Assembly: GCA_002509405.1 (NCBI GenBank)
Contig: DAVO01000010.1
Span: 1 to 64,000, forward strand
Direction: 5' to 3'
Source of the DNA: Methanomassiliicoccaceae archaeon UBA72
Lineage (GTDB): Archaea > Thermoplasmatota > Thermoplasmata > Methanomassiliicoccales > Methanomethylophilaceae
Length of the DNA: 64,000 bases
Under the pieces are notes generated by a model. That model ran no database searches. It had not been told where the DNA came from and worked only from the letters and a program-made list of their open reading frames with translations. Both the position numbers and the translations under genes were made by a program. Shown here piece after piece: positions 19,604 to 27,068 of the stretch. The first letter of the stretch is position 1; each line of letters starts with the position of its first letter.

Positions 19604-21067
19604 ATGAGCAAGGCATTGGTACGTTCTGAGAAACTCCTGCTGCTCGTAGTGGCGGTAGCCGTGCTCATGGACGGCATGGACGGGAGCGTCGTATATGTCG
19701 CTCTGCCATCCATCGCGACCAGCCTCGGAACGGACACCGCTTCGGCATCCTGGGTCACCGTGGTGTACTTCATGGTTCTTGCAGGGCTGATCCTGTTCTT
19801 CGGAAGGATAGCCGACCGCGGGGCCATACGTAAGGTCTTCGTCTCCGGCTTCGCAATATTCACACTGGCGTCGTTTTTTTGCGGAATATCGGACTCCATG
19901 GGCATGTTGCTGGTCTCAAGGGTTGTCCAAGGCATAGGGGGGGCCATGATGGCCGCGGCCTCGCCCATGATATGTGTGAAATATATATCGAGAAGAAAGC
20001 TGGGAATGGCCCTTAGCGTTACCACGCTTGGCAGCGCATTGGGATATTCCATAGGTCCCGCGATTGGGGGGATCCTCACAGACCTGCTTTCATGGCACTG
20101 GATATTCCTGATCAACATACCCATAGGCATAGCGGCGATCGGAATCGGGATGTACGCGATGCCGAAAGACGGGCCCACAGAGAAAAGGCCTTTGGACTTC
20201 CCAGGCACCGCGCTGCTGTTCGGCTCCATAGCATCGGCGATATACGGCCTTGAGATAAGCGCCGACCCCAGCGCAGGATGGCATTTCGCCGGATCGATGG
20301 CCTTATGCCTGGCCCTTCTGGTGCTGTTCGTCCTGAGGGAGCTGAGTTTCCACCTGCCTCTCATCGACGTACGGATATTCAAGACAAAAGCGTTCGACCT
20401 GATGATACTGGCGTTCCTGCTTTACAACATTGCATTCATGGGAATATTCTATCTTCTTCCGTTCTACATGGATATCAGCCTTGGATTCTCGCCGAGCCAG
20501 ACCGGTCTTTATCTGCTGATACCTTCGGCCATCACCGCCGCCGTATGTCTTCCCCTCGGAAGGTGGTCCGACCGGAAGGGCAGAAGATGGTTCGCCGTTT
20601 GGGCATGCCTATGCCTTTTGGTGTTCAACGTGCTGCTGTGGCTAATAAACATGGACTTCGGACTATGGATGCTGATACCCGTGGTCATACTCATGGGAAT
20701 ATCATGGGGCCTCGCCGGGGGCCCTATGGCCGGACGCGTGGTCGAGCACGCACCAAGAGGAAACGAGGGCATGGCATCGTCGGTTATGTCCATGTTCGTC
20801 TATCTTGGCTGCGGCCTTGGAACTGCCCTTTTCGCCGCATTTTTCTCGATCACGTCCGGAGCGCCGGGGACCAGCTTCTCAACGCTCACGGTACCCGAGT
20901 TCACCAACGGATATTCTGCGTCCCTCCTGTTGGCCATAGCCTTATCGGCAGTGACCGTGGTGCTGTCCTTTGTCGTGAAGGATTCCGACATCAGATATTC
21001 GGACTTTGACCCGTCGGAGATATCAGAAGGTAAAGAAACGGACCAAAATCTGTCCCCTCGCACCTGA
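19604..21067 (+). CDS. MFS drug exporter, DHA2 (14-helix) type
   Basis: 487 residues, with about 14 hydrophobic helices. The first helix carries MDGMDGSVVYVALPSIA, the family-typical DxTIVNVALP-like segment of EmrB/QacA exporters. The loop 2-3 motif is present as GRIADRGAIRKVF, and an antiporter-type motif C appears as GSALGYSIGPAIGG. It is a proton-driven exporter of the cytoplasmic membrane; the substrate is unknown. A TATA-like TTATATTAAAT lies about 35 nt upstream. It is transcribed alone. Confidence 0.85.
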   Translation: MSKALVRSEKLLLLVVAVAVLMDGMDGSVVYVALPSIATSLGTDTASASWVTVVYFMVLAGLILFFGRIADRGAIRKVFVSGFAIFTLASFFCGISDSMGMLLVSRVVQGIGGAMMAAASPMICVKYISRRKLGMALSVTTLGSALGYSIGPAIGGILTDLLSWHWIFLINIPIGIAAIGIGMYAMPKDGPTEKRPLDFPGTALLFGSIASAIYGLEISADPSAGWHFAGSMALCLALLVLFVLRELSFHLPLIDVRIFKTKAFDLMILAFLLYNIAFMGIFYLLPFYMDISLGFSPSQTGLYLLIPSAITAAVCLPLGRWSDRKGRRWFAVWACLCLLVFNVLLWLINMDFGLWMLIPVVILMGISWGLAGGPMAGRVVEHAPRGNEGMASSVMSMFVYLGCGLGTALFAAFFSITSGAPGTSFSTLTVPEFTNGYSASLLLAIALSAVTVVLSFVVKDSDIRYSDFDPSEISEGKETDQNLSPRT

Positions 21068-21128
21068 GCCGACAAATAGCCGCACGGAGCACTCAAAATT
21101 GATAAACCGATAAGGTGTTGGACACCGC

Positions 21129-21266
21129 ATGAAATATGAGTGTCTTCTATGCGGCTACATCTACGAAGAGGAGAAAGAGGGCGTTCCCTTCAACGAGCTG
21201 CCCGACGACTGGGTCTGTCCGGACTGCGGTGCCTCAAAGTCTGATTTCCAATACAGCGAAGATTGA
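21129..21266 (+). CDS. Short rubredoxin
   Basis: 45 residues, shorter than the usual 52-54. Rubredoxin is a one-iron electron carrier. Both ligand pairs are present: CLLCG near the N-terminus and [11 protein letters not shown] near the C-terminus, with the typical GYIY, F..LPDDW spacing. The shortening falls in the loop between YIY and the LPDDW segment. It begins 61 nt after the MFS gene and its stop abuts the stop of the convergent Sel1 gene with no intervening base. Confidence 0.9.
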   Translation: MKYECLLCGYIYEEEKEGVPFNELPDDWVCPDCGASKSDFQYSED

Positions 21267-22226
21267 TCAATCCCCGTCGCCGTCGATGCGGACGAACTGG
21301 GTGTTCTGGGCCCTTCGAAGCTGATCCAGCAGTTGCTTGGCTTCCTCGCTGCCTTGCTCCGCCGCCTTGGACATGGACCTTACTCCTTTGTCGGGATCAC
21401 ATTCGGTACCGGCACCGCTTATCTCCATCCTGCCTTTCAGGAAGGATGCATCGGGATCCCCGTCCTCGGACGCCTGAGAGTACATCTCGTAAGCCTTTTC
21501 CATATTCTTCGGGACGCCTCTGCCCTCATAGTACATCGTTCCCAGGCTGACCTTCGCAGCGGCTACGCCTGCATCAGCGGCCATCCGGTACCATTTGAAC
21601 GCCTCATCTTCACCTCCGGGGACTTTCCCGGAGAATGAAAGGTCCGCCATCTTCATCTGCGCCTCCGGGAGTCCCGCTTCCGCCGAGCGTCTGAACAATT
21701 CGGATGCCTTGTCCGGATTCTTTTCGGTTCCGACCCCTTCCTCGTACATGTATCCCGCTTTGAACATGGACACCGCATCATTGGTTTCGGCCGATCTTAG
21801 GAACCATTTGAAGGCTGCCGACATGTCTCTTTCAGTGCCGTAACCGTTGAAGGAATATTCCGCCACGTATGCATATGCCTCGATCATCCCTGCCTCGGCT
21901 GCGACCATAAAATTTCTGTATGACGCCTCGGGGTCCGCAGGGAACCCGTAGTCCCCTGTGTATATCATCCCAAGCCTGAAACAGGATTCGACGTGTCCCA
22001 CGGAGGCGCTTTTCTCGTAAAGGTCCTTGGCCTTCTTCTGGTCCTGTTCCACCCCGTAGCCGACCATCAGCACCTCTGCAAGGCCGAAGATACCTTGAGG
22101 GAATCCTTCGTCGGCGACACGGGAAAAGATGTTGACGGCCTCGTCGGGGCGTCTCTCATACCCTCCCGTACCGGTCATATACATTACAGCCTCGCGGCAC
22201 AGTTCTGCTGCTTCTTCGGCGTCCAT
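21267..22226 (-). CDS. Sel1-repeat protein (about eight repeats)
   Basis: 319 residues from the ATG at 22226; a GTG at 22241 would add five residues. Sel1 units cover the chain (GLAEVLMVGYGVEQDQ, RLGMIYTGDYGFPAD, SLGTMYYEGRGVPKN). It is separated from the other four Sel1 genes by the fhs-pdxS-HAD-MFS segment. There is no signal peptide. The C-terminus is acidic. Function unknown; presumed scaffold. Confidence 0.84.
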   Translation of the reverse strand: MDAEEAAELCREAVMYMTGTGGYERRPDEAVNIFSRVADEGFPQGIFGLAEVLMVGYGVEQDQKKAKDLYEKSASVGHVESCFRLGMIYTGDYGFPADPEASYRNFMVAAEAGMIEAYAYVAEYSFNGYGTERDMSAAFKWFLRSAETNDAVSMFKAGYMYEEGVGTEKNPDKASELFRRSAEAGLPEAQMKMADLSFSGKVPGGEDEAFKWYRMAADAGVAAAKVSLGTMYYEGRGVPKNMEKAYEMYSQASEDGDPDASFLKGRMEISGAGTECDPDKGVRSMSKAAEQGSEEAKQLLDQLRRAQNTQFVRIDGDGD

Positions 22227-22302
22227 GGAGGCATGATGCACTTTTTATTCATCATACTTCGCTTTTCTTTGACTGATGGCCGGTTCCTGCGTCTTTGCAA
22301 TG

Positions 22303-22316
22303 TGATCAAATGATCA
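22303..22316. promoter_or_regulatory. TGATCA-AA-TGATCA palindrome upstream of a Sel1 gene
   Basis: Two TGATCA hexamers separated by AA form a 14-base inverted repeat, 77 nt upstream of the Sel1 gene start at 22226 and about 100 nt upstream of the arsR TATA box. It could be an operator for the leftward gene. It occurs once in the intergenic region and has no recognised binding protein. Confidence 0.3.
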
Positions 22317-22405
22317 TTACCTGAAAAACTGTGTTTTTCCATGAGAGGTTTCGCATGACGCAGAAGTGGTTGGACCCACATATTCGGAGGAACCGGTTTC
22401 TACAT

Positions 22406-22450
22406 TTTTATATAATTGAACAATCATTCAATTGAAGAAATAATCAATTA
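22406..22450 (+). promoter_or_regulatory. arsR promoter with ArsR/SmtB-type operator
   Basis: The TATA box TTTTTATATAA (22405-22414) is followed at once by ATTGAACAATCATTCAAT (22415-22432). This contains the TGAACA-N2-ATTCA-type arrangement known from SmtB/CzrA-family operators. A second inverted repeat, AATTGA-N8-TCAATT (22430-22449), lies between it and the arsR ATG. Binding just downstream of TATA would block initiation. This fits autoregulation by the zinc-sensor ArsR encoded next; the match to the family operator is by eye. Confidence 0.65.
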
Positions 22451-22459
22451 AGTGATATT

Positions 22460-22828
22460 ATGGAAGACCTGGAAAGATACAGATGCAAAATCCATGTGAC
22501 GCATGACGAGGTGGTGGACCTCGTCAGAAATAGCATGCCTGCGGAAGAGGAGATCTTCAGGCTTTCCGATTTTTTCAGCCTTTTCGGAGACAGTACCCGG
22601 CTGAAGATACTGATCGCGCTGGAAGCCAGCGAGATGTGCGTATGCGACATCGGTGCATCGCTGGGAATGTCCGATTCCGCAGTATCCCACCAGCTCAAAG
22701 CTCTGAAGACGTCTAGATTGATCAAGTCCCGCAGGAGGGGAAAATTCGTTTTTTACTCGCTGTGCGACGAACATGTCAGATCGATAATCGATCTTGCCTC
22801 AGAGCATCTCACCGAGGCAGATAAATGA
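22460..22828 (+). CDS. ArsR/SmtB-family metal-sensing repressor
   Basis: 122 residues, a winged-helix dimer repressor. Both known metal-site types are visible. The alpha3N (CadC-type) site has C60 and C62 in MCVCD, with N-terminal C9 and H12 as possible extra ligands. The alpha5 (SmtB/CzrA-type) site is D103-x-H105-x10-H116-x2-E119. It should therefore sense zinc and possibly cadmium or lead. The recognition helix is SDSAVSHQLKAL. It heads a three-gene operon with the metal-binding protein and the P1B ATPase, and an ArsR-type operator lies in its promoter. Its stop overlaps the next ATG by 4 nt. Confidence 0.9.
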   Translation: MEDLERYRCKIHVTHDEVVDLVRNSMPAEEEIFRLSDFFSLFGDSTRLKILIALEASEMCVCDIGASLGMSDSAVSHQLKALKTSRLIKSRRRGKFVFYSLCDEHVRSIIDLASEHLTEADK

Positions 22829-23046
22829 AGGCTGCTTTCACGATCGAAAATCTCGGTTGCGCCAAGTGCGCCCTGAAAATGGAAAAGAAAATCTGCGGAA
22901 TAAAAGGAGTCAGATCGGCCTCTGTGATATTCATGTCTAAAAAACTGATCGTCGATGCAGACGAAGGCGAGATGCTCCGCATTGAAGAAGAGGCTACGAA
23001 AGTTGTGAAAAGCATCGAACCGGATGCACGGCTCGTGAAGAGGTGA
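22825..23046 (+). CDS. Stand-alone heavy-metal-associated (HMA) domain protein
   Basis: 73 residues with a ferredoxin-like HMA fold and metal ligands C12 and C15 in LGCAKCA, a variant of the GMTCxxC motif. It likely carries zinc or cadmium to the exporter encoded next, which lacks an N-terminal HMA domain. The domain that is fused in ZntA-type pumps is thus a separate gene here. Its ATG overlaps the arsR stop (ATGA). Confidence 0.85.
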   Translation: MKAAFTIENLGCAKCALKMEKKICGIKGVRSASVIFMSKKLIVDADEGEMLRIEEEATKVVKSIEPDARLVKR

Positions 23047-23047
23047 G

Positions 23048-24895
23048 GTGCGCTTGCGTCGGGGCACCTTGGAAGTACTGGCCTCGGGCATACTTTTCGC
23101 TCTGGGAGCTGTTCTGCATTACACCGGTCACGGGACGGTATCAACAGTTGTTCTTGCTGTCGCATACGTCTTATCCGGATATACCATCGCGATTTCTGCA
23201 GCGAAGAGCCTGCGATATGGGATGATACTCGACGAAAACTTCCTTACGGTGATAGCTTCAGCCAGTGCGTTCATGATCGGCGCCGAAATCGAAGGTGCCG
23301 CTGTTATGATTTTCTTCCGTATCGGGGATATGTTCGAAGATGCGGCCGTTCAGAAGACAAGAAAGTCCATCTCCGAGCTTGTCGAGATGCAGCCTGTATC
23401 GGTAAGGGTCGTAAGGGACGGTAAAGAAATTGACGTCGGGCCTGAGGACGTCGCCGTGGGGGAGTATTATATCGTGCTTCCCGGAGAACGCATTCCGATC
23501 GATGGCACTGTCATGTCGGGCTATTCGTCCCTGGATACCAAGGCCATCACCGGCGAGTCGATGCCGAGGGACGTGGCTCCGGGGGAGTCCGCGTTGAGCG
23601 GATGCATAAACATGACCGGCGCACTTACGGTGAGAGCGGACAGGGCCTACTCGGATTCGGCTGTCGCACGGATCCTTGAGCTTGTGGAAGAGTCAGGCGC
23701 CAGGAAGGCAAAGACCGAGAAGTTCATAACCGCTTTCGCAAAGTACTATACTCCATCCGTCGTCGTAGCCGCTATCGCGGTCGCGACGGTCCCTACATTG
23801 ATATTCGGACTTCCTTACGAAGCCTGGGTGTATCGCGCGCTTGTGTTCCTCGTAGTCTCATGCCCCTGCGCCCTTGTGCTTTCGGTGCCCTTGACATTCT
23901 TCTGCGGAGTGGGAAGGGCCTCGAAGTCGGGGATATTGATCAACGGAGGAGACGTCATGGACAGGCTGGCGCTTACCGACACCGTAGTGGTGGACAAAAC
24001 CGGCACCGTCACCAAGGGCACTTTCGAATTCAGCGGAATCCACCCACACGGTGTAACAGAGGACCATTTGCTTGAATATGCCGCCAAATCCGAATACCGC
24101 TCCGACCATCCGATATCGGCCGCGATAATAGACCGCTACGGACGCGAAATCGACCCGGGAGAGATCGGGAAATCGGTCAACCTTGCCGGAAAGGGTATAA
24201 GAACCGAAGTCAACGGCCGCATCGTACATGCGGGGAACTCCAAACTGATGGAGGACATAGGGGTGGAGCCTTGCGGCGTTCACGGCGGCGCAACATGCAT
24301 ACATGTGGCAATCGACGGCACTTACAGCGGGCATATTTCCATTTCGGACGAACCGAAGGAAGATTCCGCCGAAGCAATAAGGGAACTGAAGGACCTCGGC
24401 GTGAAGAACGTTGTCATGCTTACCGGAGACAACATGACGTCCGCCGGCCGTGTTGCGGAGATCGTGGGAATAGACGCCTTCCGCAGCGACCTTCTTCCGG
24501 AGGACAAACTGGAGATCCTCGAGGGTTATCTGACCGTACGCGAAGGTAAAGGTTCCCTCGTTTACGTGGGAGACGGCATCAACGATGCGCCTTCCATCGC
24601 GAGGGCGGACGTGGGTGTGGCCATGGGCAACATTGGTTCCGACAGCGCCGTGGAAGCTGCCGATGTGGTCATAATGAACGATTCCCTGAGGAGGTTGCCG
24701 GAGGCCATCAGGATATCGAGAAGGACGCGCGGAATCGCATATCAGAACATCATGTTATCCCTCGGTTTCAAATTCGCGGCTCTGGCACTTGCCACCTTGG
24801 GTTTGGCTGGGATGTGGTTTGCAATTTTCGCAGACGTCGGCGTCGCGGCGATCGCGATAATCAACGGAACCAGGGCATACGGCAAGTTATTTTGA
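23048..24895 (+). CDS. zntA: Zn/Cd/Pb-exporting P1B-type ATPase
   Basis: 615 residues. The pump exports divalent soft metals across the cytoplasmic membrane. Key motifs: CPC (272-274) in the sixth helix, the phosphorylation loop DKTGT (D316), the HP dipeptide of P1B pumps (SDHPIS), the TGES actuator loop, GDGINDAP (from 508), and ADVGVAAIAIING in the last helix, whose aspartate is typical of the P1B-2 zinc subgroup. It lacks the N-terminal metal-binding domain, which is supplied by the preceding gene. The start is GTG at 23048 with an overlapping GAGGTGAGG Shine-Dalgarno; TTG at 23054 is possible. Confidence 0.93.
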   Translation: MRLRRGTLEVLASGILFALGAVLHYTGHGTVSTVVLAVAYVLSGYTIAISAAKSLRYGMILDENFLTVIASASAFMIGAEIEGAAVMIFFRIGDMFEDAAVQKTRKSISELVEMQPVSVRVVRDGKEIDVGPEDVAVGEYYIVLPGERIPIDGTVMSGYSSLDTKAITGESMPRDVAPGESALSGCINMTGALTVRADRAYSDSAVARILELVEESGARKAKTEKFITAFAKYYTPSVVVAAIAVATVPTLIFGLPYEAWVYRALVFLVVSCPCALVLSVPLTFFCGVGRASKSGILINGGDVMDRLALTDTVVVDKTGTVTKGTFEFSGIHPHGVTEDHLLEYAAKSEYRSDHPISAAIIDRYGREIDPGEIGKSVNLAGKGIRTEVNGRIVHAGNSKLMEDIGVEPCGVHGGATCIHVAIDGTYSGHISISDEPKEDSAEAIRELKDLGVKNVVMLTGDNMTSAGRVAEIVGIDAFRSDLLPEDKLEILEGYLTVREGKGSLVYVGDGINDAPSIARADVGVAMGNIGSDSAVEAADVVIMNDSLRRLPEAIRISRRTRGIAYQNIMLSLGFKFAALALATLGLAGMWFAIFADVGVAAIAIINGTRAYGKLF

Positions 24896-25037
24896 TCTTT
24901 GGGTCCTGCTGCCGAATTCGTAAATGCGTTTTTTCAGGGAACCTTGAACACCCTGATATATGGCCCATTTTTCGAATTTCGTACTATCTGACAAGTATTA
25001 AATTATCCGAAGGCATACCCGGTGGCGGGATGCACAG
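24896..25037 (+). promoter_or_regulatory. Promoter region of the Hsp70-vWA operon
   Basis: This 142-nt gap carries a TATA-like AAGTATTAAATTATC about 45 nt before the GTG start of the Hsp70-vWA gene. A small hairpin (CAGGG...CCCTG, about 24937-24957) lies soon after the ATPase stop and may mark the end of the metal operon. No repeat operator was found. Confidence 0.45.
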
Positions 25038-27068
25038 GTGAAGGTAGGTATAGACCTGGGAACAACCTACTCCGCAGTAGCTTTTTACGACAGAGGCAGC
25101 TCCGGTGCTGAAGTCATCCCGGATGCGAACGGCTGTCTGCTTACACCTTCGGTCATATGCTTCTCCACAGACGGCACTATAAAAGTGGGCGAAACCGCAA
25201 AAAGCATGCAGTCCAGGGGAGAAGGGGTCATCGCGGCCTCTTTCAAACGAGCCATGGGGGATACCCAATATTCCCTGACCGCGTACGGAAGGACGTACTC
25301 CGCAGAGGACCTTTCCGCAATACTGTTAAAATACCTCATCGCCGGAGCCGAGGCAAGGACCGGGAAGAAAATCGACTCCGCCGTGATCACCGTACCTGCA
25401 TATTTCAACGACCTTCAGAGAACGGCGACCATCAGGGCCGGAGAGAAATGCGGAATTGAAATACTGAAGATAGTCAACGAACCGACCGCCGCGGCGATTT
25501 CGTACGGATACAACAAAGCAGGCAACAAGAACGTCATGGTTTACGACCTCGGCGGAGGGACGTTCGATATCACCGTCGTGCGCATCGAGAAAGGGAACAT
25601 CATCGTGCTGGGGACCGACGGCAATCATATTCTCGGAGGGAAGGACTGGGATCAGGCCATCATGTCTTATCTGTGCGGGAAGTTCAAAGACGATTTCAAT
25701 ATCGACCTGAGGGACGACGCGTCTGCCAAGAACAGCCTGATAGTCGCAGCCGAAGACCTAAAAAAGGAGCTTTCGGAAAGCGAATGCGTCAGCGCCCATC
25801 TGGAATACGGGAACGATTCCGCCGACTATATCCTGACGCGGAACCAGTTCGACGAGATGACCGAACCTCTCTTCGGCTCGACCTGGGAGGTATGCGAGAG
25901 AGTAATGGCCGACATAGGACTGAGGTGGGAGGACATTGACGAGATACTCCTTGTGGGAGGGTCCACCAGGCTCCCGGGACTTCCCGGTCGCCTCGCCAGC
26001 ATCTCCGGCAGGAAAGTGATCAAACACGCGGACACCGACCTTGCCGTCGCAAAGGGCGCCGCCATTACCGCTTATCACTTCGGGAAGAACGGCAACACCG
26101 TGCTGGGAGTCACCGATGTGGCCTCACACAGCCTCGGTGCCCTGTCCGTAAGGGAAGACGGCAAGAAATTCATCAACGAAATAATGATCAAGCGCAACTC
26201 CGGCGTCCCATGTTCGGTCAGGAAGCCCTTCAGGATCGAACCCGGCAACCTGAGCGACAGCATCGAGCTTTTTACCCTTCAGGGCGAATCGCGACATCCT
26301 CTTGACTGCGTCGTCCTCGCAAGGATGAGGATTTCCGGGATAATGAACAACGGCGAGGGAGTTTTGATCGAGATAGAATACAACTACGATGAGAACGGGG
26401 TAGTATGCATCTCGGCGTTCCAGAACGGAAGCGAACTTACGGTCGAATCAGAAAAACTGCCCGAGGACATATCGTGGATGGGCGGACGCCCGGACGAAAG
26501 GCCTTCGAATGCTCCGGTGCAGAAGAACATTGTCGTTGCGATCGATATCTCGCGCAGCATGAAGGACGCCCCGCTGGACAAGGCAAAGAGAGCGATTTCC
26601 AGATTCATAAACGGGGTCGCGGACTCAAATACGAAGTTCGGGCTCATAGTCTTCGGAGACAAGAACCTGGTGGTCAGAGAGCTCACCCTAGACCGCTACG
26701 CTGTGACCAGGTCTATAGAGGACATCAAGGTGAAAATGGCCGGCAGGGGGACCGACGCCTCTCCTTTCAAGGAGGCCCGCAGAATGCTGATGGGAAAGGC
26801 CGGCAACAACATGATTGTCGTGCTGACTGACGGCAAATGGGGGAACAGGGACCTGGCAGTCACCCAGGCCATGGAATGCAGGAAGGACGGGATAACTACT
26901 ATAGCCGTCGGCTTCGGCGAGGCAGATAGGTCTTTCCTAAGGCAGATCGCCACCGCCGACGAGGATGCGCTGTTCACAACGCTGGACCAGCTGGGCGATA
27001 CCTTCGGGACGATCGCAACCGCTGTGAACTCCGGGGGAATAGGTATGAGCGACAGCAGAAGGAGATGA
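25038..27068 (+). CDS. Hsp70-like ATPase fused to a vWA domain
   Basis: 676 residues from a GTG. The first 380 residues are an Hsp70 nucleotide-binding domain: GIDLGTTYS (4-12), VPAYFNDLQR, VNEPTAAAISYG, YDLGGGTFD (about 169-177) and LVGGSTRLPG. A beta-type substrate-binding region follows to about residue 480. Instead of the helical lid there is a von Willebrand A domain (about 497-660) with a complete MIDAS metal site: D503-x-S505-x-S507, T572 and D598. It may present clients or partners through metal-dependent adhesion; this is inference. It overlaps the next gene by 4 nt and is first in a run of four linked genes. It is not the housekeeping DnaK, since no grpE or dnaJ is nearby. Confidence 0.85.
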   Translation: MKVGIDLGTTYSAVAFYDRGSSGAEVIPDANGCLLTPSVICFSTDGTIKVGETAKSMQSRGEGVIAASFKRAMGDTQYSLTAYGRTYSAEDLSAILLKYLIAGAEARTGKKIDSAVITVPAYFNDLQRTATIRAGEKCGIEILKIVNEPTAAAISYGYNKAGNKNVMVYDLGGGTFDITVVRIEKGNIIVLGTDGNHILGGKDWDQAIMSYLCGKFKDDFNIDLRDDASAKNSLIVAAEDLKKELSESECVSAHLEYGNDSADYILTRNQFDEMTEPLFGSTWEVCERVMADIGLRWEDIDEILLVGGSTRLPGLPGRLASISGRKVIKHADTDLAVAKGAAITAYHFGKNGNTVLGVTDVASHSLGALSVREDGKKFINEIMIKRNSGVPCSVRKPFRIEPGNLSDSIELFTLQGESRHPLDCVVLARMRISGIMNNGEGVLIEIEYNYDENGVVCISAFQNGSELTVESEKLPEDISWMGGRPDERPSNAPVQKNIVVAIDISRSMKDAPLDKAKRAISRFINGVADSNTKFGLIVFGDKNLVVRELTLDRYAVTRSIEDIKVKMAGRGTDASPFKEARRMLMGKAGNNMIVVLTDGKWGNRDLAVTQAMECRKDGITTIAVGFGEADRSFLRQIATADEDALFTTLDQLGDTFGTIATAVNSGGIGMSDSRRR

